From Ferdinandcohnia humi_A (lineage in GTDB: Bacteria; Bacillota; Bacilli; Bacillales; Bacillaceae_L): a stretch of 64,000 bases of DNA. The stretch spans positions 1-64,000 of the forward strand of contig JBLKRX010000015.1 in NCBI GenBank assembly GCA_047608075.1. The letters run 5' to 3'. Position 1 is the stretch's first letter, and each line of letters begins with the position of its first letter. The notes below the pieces were generated by a model, which ran no database searches, had not been told where the DNA came from, and was given only the letters and a program-made list of their open reading frames with translations. Below, piece by piece: positions 7,773 to 16,224 of this stretch. The position numbers and the translations under genes were made by a program.

Positions 7773-9203
7773 GTGAGTAATCAAAAGGTAATTGTCATAG
7801 GTGGTGGGATTACTGGTTTAACGACAGCTTATTATCTCCAAAAGGAAGCAAGAGAACAGGGCCTTGATATTGATTGTATTCTTTTAGAAGCAAGCCATCG
7901 TCTAGGAGGTAAAATTCAAACTGTCGTCCGCGATGGATATGTAATTGAGAGAGGTCCCGATTCCTTTTTGGCTAGAAAAAAGAGTGCATCTCGTCTTGCG
8001 GTGGAAGTTGGGCTTAGGGATAAATTAGTAAATAATACTGCCGGCAAATCCTATGTTCTTGTGAATGGAAAACTACACCCAATGCCAGGTGGCTCCATTA
8101 TGGGAATTCCTACGCAAGTAGGACCATTTATAACTACAGGTCTGTTTACACCTATTGGTAAGCTTCGAGCAGCGATGGATTTTGTTCTACCACGTACTTC
8201 TGGAGGTAAGGATCAATCACTCGGCCAATTCTTTAGAAGGCGACTTGGTGATGAGGTAGTGGAAAACTTAATTGAACCTCTTCTATCAGGAATTTATGCC
8301 GGAGACATTGATCAATTAAGTCTAATGTCAACTTTCCCTCAGTTTTATGAGGTTGAGCAAAAGTATCGCAGTCTAATTCTTGGTATGAAACAAACAACGC
8401 CCTCTAGACCAAAGTCTACAGGACAAACCAAGAGTCCAAAGGGACAGTTTTTAACCATAAGCACAGGGTTACAATCATTTGTTGATGCAATTGAGTCAAA
8501 ACTCGAACCTGGTTCTGTATATAAAGGAATCAAGGTTGAAGGTATTGAAAAGAAGGATAATCAATATTTACTACGATTGAACAATGGGGAAGAATTCAAT
8601 GCAGATAGCGTTGTGGTCGCTACACCGCATCATGTGACTCAATCAATGTTTGCTCAATATTCATTTTTTGATTCGTTTAAGGAAATGCCTTCAACATCTG
8701 TTGCAACAATTGCAATGGCATTTCCAGAAGAGGCAGTTAAAGAGGATATCGATGGTACAGGATTCGTCGTTTCTCGCAATAATGATTATATTATTACAGC
8801 TGTTACTTGGACTCATAAAAAATGGCCACACTCAACTCCAAAAGGAAAGGTGTTACTTCGTTGTTATGTTGGGAAAGCCGGTGATGAGGCAATTGTCGAT
8901 CAGTCTGATGAAGAGATTATTAAGGTAGTGCTTGATGACTTGAATAAAACTATGGATATTACCGCAATACCTGAATTTTCAATCGTAACCAGATGGAAGG
9001 ACGCCATGCCACAGTATACTGTAGGTCATAAGGACCGGGTTACATTAGTAAAAAACAATGTCGCAGAACACTTACCTGGAGTCTTTTTAGTAGGAAGTTC
9101 ATATGATGGTTTAGGTTTACCAGATTGCATAGATCAAGGGGAAGTTGCAGTGGCACAGGTACTCTCATACTTAAAAGAAAGTAAGATGCCAATAAATGTA
9201 TAA
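7773..9203 (+). CDS. hemY: Coproporphyrinogen III oxidase HemY (CgoX)
   Basis: About 476 residues. An FAD-dependent oxidase that converts coproporphyrinogen III to coproporphyrin III in the Gram-positive heme route. The dinucleotide-binding motif IGGGITGLTTAYYLQ is at the N terminus, followed by the E-rich LLEASHRLGGKI strand. The C-terminal FAD motif around VGSSYDGLGLPDCI is intact. GTG 7773 gives the expected N terminus (MSNQKVIVIGGG) and has AAGG 10 bases upstream; ATG 7749 would add eight residues. A strong terminator follows. Confidence 0.93.
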   Translation: MSNQKVIVIGGGITGLTTAYYLQKEAREQGLDIDCILLEASHRLGGKIQTVVRDGYVIERGPDSFLARKKSASRLAVEVGLRDKLVNNTAGKSYVLVNGKLHPMPGGSIMGIPTQVGPFITTGLFTPIGKLRAAMDFVLPRTSGGKDQSLGQFFRRRLGDEVVENLIEPLLSGIYAGDIDQLSLMSTFPQFYEVEQKYRSLILGMKQTTPSRPKSTGQTKSPKGQFLTISTGLQSFVDAIESKLEPGSVYKGIKVEGIEKKDNQYLLRLNNGEEFNADSVVVATPHHVTQSMFAQYSFFDSFKEMPSTSVATIAMAFPEEAVKEDIDGTGFVVSRNNDYIITAVTWTHKKWPHSTPKGKVLLRCYVGKAGDEAIVDQSDEEIIKVVLDDLNKTMDITAIPEFSIVTRWKDAMPQYTVGHKDRVTLVKNNVAEHLPGVFLVGSSYDGLGLPDCIDQGEVAVAQVLSYLKESKMPINV

Positions 9204-9210
9204 TATAGTA

Positions 9211-9240
9211 AAAGGAAGGCGGCGCCTTCCTTTTTATTTT
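9211..9240. terminator. Strong terminator after hemY
   Basis: A perfect 10-bp stem AAAGGAAGGC / GCCTTCCTTT with a 3-base loop, followed by a T-rich tail (TTTTTATTTT). It ends the hem genes on the plus strand and could also serve yhfH on the minus strand. Confidence 0.9.
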
Positions 9241-9258
9241 GGGAAAATACACTTTGAC

Positions 9259-9387
9259 TCACTTAATTTGATTACAATTGTCACATTTGTTTCCGTAGCA
9301 CTCATGCTGCTCGTCAATATTATTACCGCATTCAGCACATTTTTTTGGTGGGAGATTTTTGAAAAATTCAGTACTTTTCACTAACAT
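9259..9387 (-). CDS. yhfH: Small zinc-ribbon protein YhfH
   Basis: 42 residues, encoded opposite to its neighbours. The protein starts MLVKSTEFFKNLPPKK and has two CxxC pairs, CAEC and CDNC (residues 17-20 and 35-38), plus a further cysteine, as expected for a zinc ribbon. A strong ribosome site (GGAGGG) precedes ATG 9387. B. subtilis yhfH has the same size, cysteine pattern and position next to yhfI. The function is unknown in the family. Confidence 0.85.
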   Translation of the reverse strand: MLVKSTEFFKNLPPKKCAECGNNIDEQHECYGNKCDNCNQIK

Positions 9388-9413
9388 TTTAATCCCTCCG
9401 TTTCTGTTATTAT

Positions 9414-9447
9414 TTATAGTGTACTATAACAGTTCTAAATATGTCAA
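9414..9447 (-). promoter_or_regulatory. Candidate yhfH promoter with overlapping dyad
   Basis: On the minus strand TTGACA (9442-9447) and TACACT (9418-9423) are spaced by 18 bases. The -10 region is covered by a 7-2-7 dyad, TTATAGT-GT-ACTATAA (9414-9429). The dyad recalls Fur/PerR/Zur-type 7-1-7 boxes but has one base more in the spacer, so the regulator cannot be named. Confidence 0.4.
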
Positions 9448-9606
9448 TTACTGTTTTGTAACAAAAAGGTAAATTATTCTTTATTTTGTTAAGGGGTTCG
9501 AGTTACTAAATGCGGAAAAAATGAAATAATGGTGTCAATCGTTTATAGTTAAAGAGGATAGGGAAAACCATTGATGAATGATTTTATAAAGAAAAGGTGA
9601 GAAAGA

Positions 9607-10338
9607 ATGAAAGTTACAGTTATCGGATATTGGGGTGGCTTCCCAGCAGCAAATGAAGCAACTTCAGGTTACTTATTTGAACATGAAGGTTTTCATCTGT
9701 TAGTAGACTGTGGGAGTGGTGTTCTAGCACAGATTCAAAATTATATTAGCGTTGATAAGCTTGATGCAATTATCTTATCTCATTATCACCACGATCATGT
9801 TGCGGATATAGGTCCGATGCAATATGCAAGACTTGTAACGAACGCTATACATAATCAAGCCAAGGAATTACCAATCTATGGGCATACTGCTGACATGGAG
9901 GGCTTTTCTAAGTTAGAACATAAAGGGCAAACAAAAGCAATTGCTTATGATCCAGAGAAAGGATGTCAGATAGGTCCATTTTCAATAAGCTTTATGAAGA
10001 CAAAACACCCTGTGGTTTGCTATGCAATGCGGATTACTGCTGGTGAAAGAACAGTCGTGTATACAGCGGATTCAAGTTATTTGCAAGAGTTTATCCCTTT
10101 TACGAAGGATGCTGATCTATTTATTTGCGAGTGTAACTTATATTCTGAACAGGATGGTTCAAAGATGGGCCATATGACTAGTGAAGATGCAGCGAAAATA
10201 TCAACTGAGGCTAGGGTCAAAGAGCTCTGGTTAACGCATCTACCCCATTTTGGGAATCATCAAGACCTACTCGAACAAGCAAAAATGAAATATAATGGAC
10301 AGATTCAATTAGCAAAGTTAGGATTAACATGGGAGTGA
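9607..10338 (+). CDS. yhfI: Metallo-beta-lactamase-fold hydrolase YhfI
   Basis: 243 residues. Contains the zinc-binding motif HYHHDH (residues 59-64), a further histidine in TKHPVVCYA, an aspartate in VYTADSSYL and a C-terminal histidine in LTHLPH, the pattern of RNase Z-like beta-lactamase-fold enzymes. No signal peptide, so it is cytoplasmic. The substrate is unknown. The ribosome site AAAGGTGAG fits ATG 9607. The lplJ start follows the stop by six bases, so the two are almost surely co-transcribed, as in B. subtilis. Confidence 0.88.
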   Translation: MKVTVIGYWGGFPAANEATSGYLFEHEGFHLLVDCGSGVLAQIQNYISVDKLDAIILSHYHHDHVADIGPMQYARLVTNAIHNQAKELPIYGHTADMEGFSKLEHKGQTKAIAYDPEKGCQIGPFSISFMKTKHPVVCYAMRITAGERTVVYTADSSYLQEFIPFTKDADLFICECNLYSEQDGSKMGHMTSEDAAKISTEARVKELWLTHLPHFGNHQDLLEQAKMKYNGQIQLAKLGLTWE

Positions 10339-10344
10339 TTATAT

Positions 10345-11334
10345 ATGTTATTTATCGATAATAAAGGAATACATGATCCACGTATCAATTTAGCTATTGA
10401 GGAGTATGCATTAAAGAATTTAAGCATTGATGAGACGTACCTGTTGTTTTATATCAATGAGCCTTCGATTATTATCGGGAAAAACCAAAATACAATTGAA
10501 GAGATAAATACACAATACGTTGAAGAGAATGGAATCCATGTAGTTAGACGATTATCTGGCGGTGGTGCTGTATATCACGATTTAGGTAATCTGAACTTTA
10601 GTTTTATTACCAAGGATGATGGAGAAAGCTTCCATAATTTTAGAAAATTCACTGAACCTGTAATTGAAGCACTTAAAAAGCTAGGTGTAAATGCTGAATT
10701 AAGTGGCAGAAATGATATTGAGGTAGAAGGCAGAAAAATTTCTGGAAATGCCCAATTCTCAACTAAAGGAAGAATGTTCAGTCACGGAACACTCATGTTA
10801 AATTCGGAAATCGAAAATGTTGTGTCTGCATTAAAAGTAAAGAAGGATAAAATTGAATCAAAAGGTATCAAATCAGTAAGAAGCAGGGTAGCAAATATTA
10901 GTGAATTTCTTTCAGAAGAAATAACAATCGAGCAATTCAGGGAACTGTTGCTCCGTTACATATTTAACACAGATGGAGACATTCCAATGTATGAGCTAAC
11001 GGGAGATGATTGGGAGAAGATTCACCAGCTTTCCAAAGAACGTTATCAAAATTGGGATTGGAACTATGGAAGATCTCCCAAGTTCAACTTACAAAACACT
11101 CATCGATTTCCAGTTGGACAAATTGACGTTCGTCTTGAGGTCCAAAAAGGAATCATTGAAAACTGTAAAATATATGGTGACTTTTTTGGGGTCGGCGATG
11201 TAGGGGAAATTGAAAATCTATTAGTTGGAAAACGATATGAAAAAGCAGAATTAGACAAAGCATTAGAAAATATTGATATCCAGCATTATTTTGGTAAAAT
11301 TTCCAAAGAAGATTTCTTACAACTACTCTACTAG
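10345..11334 (+). CDS. lplJ: Lipoate-protein ligase LplJ
   Basis: 329 residues. Attaches free lipoate through lipoyl-AMP to lipoyl domains of 2-oxoacid dehydrogenases and GcvH in the cytoplasm. The catalytic domain has the RRLSGGGAVYHDLGNLNFS signature (about residues 70-88) and GRNDIEVEGRKISGNAQ, which holds the catalytic lysine. A C-terminal accessory domain covers about residues 250-329. Gene order yhfI-lplJ is the same as in B. subtilis. A terminator follows. Confidence 0.95.
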   Translation: MLFIDNKGIHDPRINLAIEEYALKNLSIDETYLLFYINEPSIIIGKNQNTIEEINTQYVEENGIHVVRRLSGGGAVYHDLGNLNFSFITKDDGESFHNFRKFTEPVIEALKKLGVNAELSGRNDIEVEGRKISGNAQFSTKGRMFSHGTLMLNSEIENVVSALKVKKDKIESKGIKSVRSRVANISEFLSEEITIEQFRELLLRYIFNTDGDIPMYELTGDDWEKIHQLSKERYQNWDWNYGRSPKFNLQNTHRFPVGQIDVRLEVQKGIIENCKIYGDFFGVGDVGEIENLLVGKRYEKAELDKALENIDIQHYFGKISKEDFLQLLY

Positions 11335-11348
11335 TTCGTAATTTGAAG

Positions 11349-11390
11349 GCTGTCAGGTTCATAGTTAGGACCTGGCAGCATTTTTATTTT
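11349..11390 (+). terminator. Terminator after lplJ
   Basis: GCTGTCAGGT (11349-11358) pairs with ACCTGGCAGC (11370-11379) around an 11-base loop, followed by ATTTTTATTTT. Confidence 0.9.
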
Positions 11391-11508
11391 AGGCAAGATG
11401 TTGCTGTTTAAGTGGACTTACTTAATAAATGAAAGACTAGTTATTATTGCAATTTTTATAAGAAGGGCAGAAACTTTTTAAGTTTTAATAAAAATCTTTT
11501 ATACCATC

Positions 11509-11630
11509 TTGCTAGAAGAATTTTCTTTCAATATAATATATTTAGAAATTTTATTTTTTGTTTTTAGGAAAGTGTAAAGTGCTTTCTTATTCGCAATAAA
11601 ACACGGCTTAAGCAATTGCCGAGTTTTTTC
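11509..11630 (+). ncRNA. Candidate small RNA or attenuated leader upstream of lcfB
   Basis: A good promoter, TTGCTA (11509-11514) - 17 bases - TATAAT (11532-11537), is followed about 60 bases later by an intrinsic terminator: AAAACACGGC (11598-11607) pairs, with one mismatch, with GCCGAGTTTT (11618-11627) before a T run. Between them is a small GAAAG...CTTTC hairpin. The expected transcript would be about 85 bases and has no open frame of note. It may be an independent small RNA or a premature-termination leader for lcfB. Confidence 0.4.
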
Positions 11631-11643
11631 TTTACCATAAAAT
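11616..11643 (+). promoter_or_regulatory. Candidate lcfB promoter
   Basis: TTGCCG (11616-11621) and TAAAAT (11638-11643) with a 16-base spacer. The -35 box lies within the preceding terminator arm, and the -10 box touches the FadR operator. Confidence 0.45.
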
Positions 11644-11660
11644 GAATGACCATTCATTCA
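11643..11660. promoter_or_regulatory. FadR operator of lcfB
   Basis: TGAATGACCATTCATTCA is a perfect 7-4-7 dyad. It matches the Bacillus FadR box as I recall it (TGAATGA-4 bases-TCATTCA), and lcfB belongs to the FadR regulon in B. subtilis. It starts at the end of the putative -10 box, so bound FadR would block transcription until long-chain acyl-CoA releases it. Confidence 0.9.
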
Positions 11661-11688
11661 TAAATAGTTGACTAAAGGAGGGAGAAAC

Positions 11689-13242
11689 TTGAATTTAACA
11701 TCACACTTAGGGGAAACAGCAAAGAAATACTTCAACAAACCAGCGTATATATTTAATGATTCTTCCAGTACATATGCTGAGTTAGATGGTGCGGTAACAA
11801 AATTTGCAAGTAGTTTGGAAAAGCTAGGAATCAAAAAAGGTGACCATATCGCTCTAGTTTTGGGCAATTCACCACATTTTGTAATCGGTTTATATGGGGC
11901 TCTACGATTAGGGGCAACTGTAATACCAATTAATCCAATTTATACTCCTGATGAAATTGGATATATTGTCAATAATGGAGATGTAAGGGCTATCATAATG
12001 TTAGACCTACTAGTTCCAATGTTTGAAAAGATGAATCCACTTATACCAAAGGTAGAGACGATTATTGTTTGTGAGACACCACAGGGGACTAGCATTGGAG
12101 TTGATCCAAAAAAACTCTCAATCTATCCAAAATTGAAATCGTTTTCAGAATTAGTTGGCGCAGGTGATTTAGGATTTGTCGGTCCAGAACTAGATGATGA
12201 AGATGTAGCAGTTATCTTATATACGTCTGGAACAACTGGTAAGCCTAAGGGAGCAATGTTATCCCATAAAAACCTATACAGCAATGCAAGAGATATCGCT
12301 GAATATCTAAAAATGTCTGATAGGGATAAAGTTATTACGACGTTACCGATGTTCCATGTATTTTGTCTTTCTGTGGCATTAAATGCTCCATTATTAAGTG
12401 GTGCAACAATCATTATTGATCCGAAATTTAGTCCAAAGGAAATTTTCCGAATTACGAAAGAGTATGGAGCAACAGTATTTGCAGGTGTACCAACGATGTA
12501 CAACTTCCTACTTCAGTACCCAGAAGGTAATCCTGAAGATGTAAAAACATTACGCTTATGCATTTCAGGTGGTGCTGCTATGCCTGTAGCCTTATTAAAA
12601 GGCTTTGAACAAAAGTTCAATGTATTAGTTTCAGAAGGATATGGTCTATCTGAGGCATCCCCTGTTACATGTTTTAACCCACTCGATCGTCCAAGAAAAG
12701 CTGGTTCAATTGGTACTAGCATTGTTAACGTGGAAAACAAAGTTATCGATGAAAATGGTGAGGAGCTACCTGTCGGCCAAGTTGGTGAACTTATTGTTCG
12801 TGGTCCTAACGTGATGAAGGGGTATTACAAGCTACCAGAAGAGACAGCAGCTACAATACGTGACGGCTGGCTTTATACAGGGGATTTAGCAAAAATGGAT
12901 GAAGAGGGCTACTTCTACATTGTAGATCGTAAGAAGGATATGATTATTGTAGGTGGCTACAATGTATATCCGCGCGAGGTAGAGGAGGTTCTTTATAATC
13001 ATCCTGCTGTTGTTGAAGTTGCTGTCCTTGGTGTACCTGATCCAAATCAGGGAGAGATTGTTCAGTGCTATGCAGTTGTGAATGATAAATCTCTAACAGA
13101 AGAGAGTCTCATCAGCTATTGCCGCGAACACTTAGCAAAATACAAGATTCCAAGTAAGATTGAATTCTTAGAGGAACTGCCAAAAAATACTACTGGTAAA
13201 ATATTGCGTCGAGCATTAAAGGACAAGATTTTACAACAATAA
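11689..13242 (+). CDS. lcfB: Long-chain fatty-acid-CoA ligase LcfB
   Basis: About 517 residues. Activates fatty acids to acyl-CoA via acyl-AMP at the start of beta-oxidation. The AMP-binding signature YTSGTTGKPKG, the VSEGYGLSEASPVTCFNP block, GWLYTGDLA and the C-terminal lysine motif PKNTTGKILRR are all present. The TTG at 11689 is chosen: AAGGAGGGAG lies 5 bases upstream and it gives the family start MNLTSHL. An earlier TTG (11668) lies before the ribosome site. A FadR box sits 28 bases upstream. Followed by a terminator and an enoyl-CoA hydratase gene on the same strand. Confidence 0.95.
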   Translation: MNLTSHLGETAKKYFNKPAYIFNDSSSTYAELDGAVTKFASSLEKLGIKKGDHIALVLGNSPHFVIGLYGALRLGATVIPINPIYTPDEIGYIVNNGDVRAIIMLDLLVPMFEKMNPLIPKVETIIVCETPQGTSIGVDPKKLSIYPKLKSFSELVGAGDLGFVGPELDDEDVAVILYTSGTTGKPKGAMLSHKNLYSNARDIAEYLKMSDRDKVITTLPMFHVFCLSVALNAPLLSGATIIIDPKFSPKEIFRITKEYGATVFAGVPTMYNFLLQYPEGNPEDVKTLRLCISGGAAMPVALLKGFEQKFNVLVSEGYGLSEASPVTCFNPLDRPRKAGSIGTSIVNVENKVIDENGEELPVGQVGELIVRGPNVMKGYYKLPEETAATIRDGWLYTGDLAKMDEEGYFYIVDRKKDMIIVGGYNVYPREVEEVLYNHPAVVEVAVLGVPDPNQGEIVQCYAVVNDKSLTEESLISYCREHLAKYKIPSKIEFLEELPKNTTGKILRRALKDKILQQ

Positions 13243-13251
13243 TCGTTTTGT

Positions 13252-13284
13252 AAGGGGCAGGTAATTTATCCTGTTCCTTTTTGT
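13252..13284 (+). terminator. Terminator after lcfB
   Basis: AAGGGGCAGG pairs with CCTGTTCCTT (two G-T pairs) and is followed by TTTTG. Confidence 0.75.
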
Positions 13285-13498
13285 ATAGTGTGTATGTATA
13301 GGAACAGATTACCCTAAGTTATTTCACCTAAAAGAAAGGAAAGCAGAATTGGCCAATAAGGTAATGAACTTCATATTTAGATCTTTAAGACTGTATAGGG
13401 TGATAAGTTGACTTCGATGGAAAGGAGCATTTTAAAAGGAATTTTATCTTTTTAGGCGAAATAAAATTGTAAACAATATCATAAATTGAGGTGCTTAC

Positions 13499-14275
13499 AT
13501 GATTACAGTACGATACGAAGTTGAAAATTACATTGCAACGATTACGTTGAATCGCCCAGAATCTATGAATTGCTTTAATTATGAAATGTTAAAAAGCCTG
13601 GATGCAGTAGTTGAGGATATTCGTTCTAATCCTGAAGTTCGAGTTGTTTTAATAACCGGTTCTGGTGAAAAATCGTTTAGTGTTGGTGCAGATTTAAAGG
13701 AAAGGAAGACATTATCAGAAACAGAAGTGAGACGTAATGTCTATAAGATTGGTGAGGTGTTTGCGAGTATAGAGGCACTTCCACAGCCAACGATTGCCGT
13801 TATAAATGGCTATGCATTTGGCGGAGGAATGGAGCTGGCATTGGCTTGTGATTTTCGAATTGCAGTAGAAGACACTTCAATGGGGCTGACAGAAACGAGT
13901 TTAGCGATTATTCCAGGAGCAGGGGGGACACAGCGACTTCCTCGTTTAATTGGTGAGGCAAAAGCACTAGAATTAATCTTAACTGCAAGACGATTAACCG
14001 CTACTGAAGCATATTCCTATGGAATGGTAACTAAAGTGGTTCCTAGAGCCGAATTAATGGGAGAGGCTATGAAACTTGCAAATGAAATGCTTAAAAATGG
14101 ACCAATTGCACTTCAACAGGCTAAATTTGCGATTAAAGAGGGAATGAACGCAGACCTCAACACAGGATTAAAGATTGAAAGAAAAGCCTATGAAGTAACA
14201 ATACCAACAAAAGACCGAGTGGAGGCACTCGCAGCGTTTAGTGAAAAAAGAAAACCGAATTTTAAAGGAAAATAG
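13499..14275 (+). CDS. Enoyl-CoA hydratase/isomerase family protein
   Basis: 258 residues, normal for the crotonase family. The oxyanion-hole segment GYAFGGGMELALACDFRIA and the second block GLTETSLAIIPGAGGTQRLPR carry both catalytic glutamates of true hydratases. It likely hydrates trans-2-enoyl-CoA in beta-oxidation, in keeping with its place after lcfB; leucine catabolism hydratases (YngF-like) are an alternative. GAGGTG lies 6 bases before ATG 13499. I did not see a FadR box directly upstream. Confidence 0.85.
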   Translation: MITVRYEVENYIATITLNRPESMNCFNYEMLKSLDAVVEDIRSNPEVRVVLITGSGEKSFSVGADLKERKTLSETEVRRNVYKIGEVFASIEALPQPTIAVINGYAFGGGMELALACDFRIAVEDTSMGLTETSLAIIPGAGGTQRLPRLIGEAKALELILTARRLTATEAYSYGMVTKVVPRAELMGEAMKLANEMLKNGPIALQQAKFAIKEGMNADLNTGLKIERKAYEVTIPTKDRVEALAAFSEKRKPNFKGK

Positions 14276-14283
14276 GAGTTAGA

Positions 14284-14317
14284 GGGTGTCTCATTATTTT
14301 TTGAGGCACCCTTTTTT
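14284..14317 (+). terminator. Terminator after the enoyl-CoA hydratase gene
   Basis: Stem GGGTGTCTCA / TGAGGCACCC with an 8-base loop, followed by six T. Confidence 0.9.
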
Positions 14318-14340
14318 GGTAATAAATGGATATATTTTGC

Positions 14341-14432
14341 TATCGACCATAGAAATGAAATAACGACCATAGAACCGAAATAACGACCATAAAACCGGAT
14401 TAACGACCATAGAATCGAAATAACGACCATAG
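14341..14432 (+). repeat. 20-bp tandem repeat
   Basis: Four full units of exactly 20 bp (14341, 14361, 14381, 14401) plus a 12-base partial unit (14421). Consensus TAACGACCATAGAACCGAAA; the invariant core is CGACCATA. It lies between a terminator and azlC and is non-coding. The rest of the gap up to azlC (14433-14697) shows no clear signal. Confidence 0.9.
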
Positions 14433-14697
14433 CACATCAGAATTCTGTTTTTTCGTCTTCAGGAAGCAGATAATAAAACACTTTATCGACTGAAACGAAC
14501 GAAATCTTCTCAATTTCTACTACATTCAAAGCAAATTCCTCTAAATAATGCAGTATGAACTACTAAAAAACTACCATAACCGCTCAAATATTTCGAGTAC
14601 AGAAAAAACTTACAAACTGGAAAGACAAAATCATTGAAAAAAAACTCTACTTTTAAGAGAATAAATAATAAAAATGGAGTTGGGGGATAACGAGGAA

Positions 14698-15426
14698 ATG
14701 ACTACAACAGTGCTTGTAAAAAAACAAACTGAATTTCGGAGTGGTGTTCAAGCTGGTTTAAGTATTGCAATCGGGTATATGCCAATTGCCCTTACGTTTG
14801 GATTGTTAGCAAAATCAACGGGTCTTTCTGTAACAGAAACAGTGATGATGAGTTTTATTGTGTTTGCGGGGGCATCACAATACATAGCTTTACAGTTAAT
14901 AGCGGTGGGCACTGGTGCTTTTGAAATTATCTTAACAACGTTTATCCTAAATATTCGTCACTTTTTAATGTGCGCTTCGCTTAATGAAAAGGTTGAGGAG
15001 GATCACCCCCTTAAAAAGGCACTGTACTCTTTTGGGGTAACGGATGAGACGTTTTCCGTTGCGGCGGTTAAAGAAGGAACGGTAACGACTGGATACATGT
15101 TTGGGGTTATTTCGGTTTCTTATGGTAGTTGGGTCGTTTTTTCAGGCATTGGACATTTGCTTGGCTCAAGTCTACCAGATGTATTACAGCAAAGTATGTC
15201 AGTAGCATTGTATGCAATGTTTATTGGATTACTTGTCCCATCTTTGAAAAAGCAACGTAAAGTAGTGGTGCTTGCAGCGTGTGCAGCCATTCTAAATACG
15301 ATTTTATCTTTTTTCTTAGAGCCTGGCTGGTCGATTGTAGCAGCAACCCTACTTTCAGCAGTAGGTGTTGAAGCAGTAGTACAAATGGGTGGAAACAAAG
15401 AAGAGGAGGAGGTAGAACATGGATAA
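14698..15426 (+). CDS. azlC: Branched-chain amino acid exporter subunit AzlC
   Basis: About 242 residues with some six to seven hydrophobic segments and the AzlC signature SFIVFAGASQYIALQLI followed by LNIRHFLM. With AzlD it forms an exporter of branched-chain amino acids (and, in B. subtilis, 4-azaleucine resistance). ATG 14698 follows GAGGA closely; an ATG 24 bases earlier (14674) has no ribosome site. The gene overlaps azlD by 8 bases, which implies translational coupling. No Lrp-like AzlB gene is adjacent. Confidence 0.9.
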   Translation: MTTTVLVKKQTEFRSGVQAGLSIAIGYMPIALTFGLLAKSTGLSVTETVMMSFIVFAGASQYIALQLIAVGTGAFEIILTTFILNIRHFLMCASLNEKVEEDHPLKKALYSFGVTDETFSVAAVKEGTVTTGYMFGVISVSYGSWVVFSGIGHLLGSSLPDVLQQSMSVALYAMFIGLLVPSLKKQRKVVVLAACAAILNTILSFFLEPGWSIVAATLLSAVGVEAVVQMGGNKEEEEVEHG

Positions 15427-15724
15427 AACAATCTTACTTATTATTCTTGGAATGGGACTTGTAACGTATATTCCTAGAATGCTTCCTCTTGTTGTGTTTA
15501 ACTCTATTAAACTACCTCCTTTCTTACAAGGAGTTTTAAAAAATGTACCCTTTGCTATATTAGGAGCGCTAATAATACCGGGGATATTTACTATAAATGG
15601 GGATATTTGGTTTGGTATCATTGGAGCTTCCGTTGCATTTATTATTGCGTACCTTGGAACTAATGTAATTGTTGTCGTATTGAGTGCAATTATTGCATTA
15701 AGTGTATACTCAATTTTCTTTTAA
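15419..15724 (+). CDS. azlD: Branched-chain amino acid exporter small subunit AzlD
   Basis: 101 residues with about three to four hydrophobic segments; the YIPRMLPLVVF segment is typical of AzlD. It starts inside the end of azlC behind a strong GAGGAGGAGG ribosome site. Partner of AzlC in amino acid export. Confidence 0.9.
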   Translation: MDKTILLIILGMGLVTYIPRMLPLVVFNSIKLPPFLQGVLKNVPFAILGALIIPGIFTINGDIWFGIIGASVAFIIAYLGTNVIVVVLSAIIALSVYSIFF

Positions 15725-15738
15725 AAGGGATAGGTGTA

Positions 15739-16047
15739 ATGCAGACATTTACTGAAAAGGCAGTAGAAATTATAAAACAAATACCAGCAGGAAAAATAAT
15801 GACATATGGTCAAATTGCAAGACTTGCAGGAAGTCCTAGGGGTGCTAGACAGGTCGTACGCATTCTCCATTCAATGAGTAAGAAACACAATCTTCCATGG
15901 TTTCGAGTGGTCAATTCAAAGGGGAAGATTGGTATAAAAGATAGTGAAGCACAAGCTGCCCAAGTATTGTTTCTTGAAGGGGAGGGCGTAGAAGTTAAAT
16001 ATGGAAAGTATATTAGTCTTGAAATATATCAGTATCATCCAGAATGA
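15739..16047 (+). CDS. Alkyltransferase-like protein (MGMT DNA-binding domain)
   Basis: 102 residues, matching only the C-terminal domain of O6-alkylguanine-DNA alkyltransferase. The arginine-finger and helix-turn-helix region (MTYGQIARLAGSPRGARQV) is intact. At the active site, where a repair enzyme has PCHRV, this protein has PWFRV: the acceptor cysteine is tryptophan. It therefore cannot accept alkyl groups and should act as an ATL protein that flags alkylated bases for nucleotide excision repair. It begins 14 bases after azlD and may be carried on the same transcript. The 148 bases after it show nothing until the shared terminator. Confidence 0.85.
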   Translation: MQTFTEKAVEIIKQIPAGKIMTYGQIARLAGSPRGARQVVRILHSMSKKHNLPWFRVVNSKGKIGIKDSEAQAAQVLFLEGEGVEVKYGKYISLEIYQYHPE

Positions 16048-16195
16048 AACCCCATGTCTGAAGTTGCGAGTGTCCCAGCTAATTCAAAAAAACAAAGACA
16101 GCATCTGTACGGGTTTATTTTATTATCAAAAGATACTTTCCTTCGAATCGAGGACCGTAGACTGCAAAATCACTAGTTCTAGTACAAACAAGAAT

Positions 16196-16224
16196 AAAAA
16201 CAGGACAATTGTTGTCCTGTTTTT
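16196..16224. terminator. Bidirectional terminator between the ATL gene and argS
   Basis: A perfect 13-bp stem AAAAACAGGACAA / TTGTCCTGTTTTT with a 3-base loop. T runs lie on both strands, and it overlaps the argS stop codon. Confidence 0.9.

Noticed and set aside
9196..9384. Plus-strand frame opposite yhfH
   Set aside because: It begins inside the hemY terminator; the minus-strand YhfH has the ribosome site and the CxxC pairs.
13389..13455. 15-codon TTG frame before the enoyl-CoA hydratase gene
   Set aside because: A ribosome-like site is present, but there is no conservation evidence and no recognisable attenuator.
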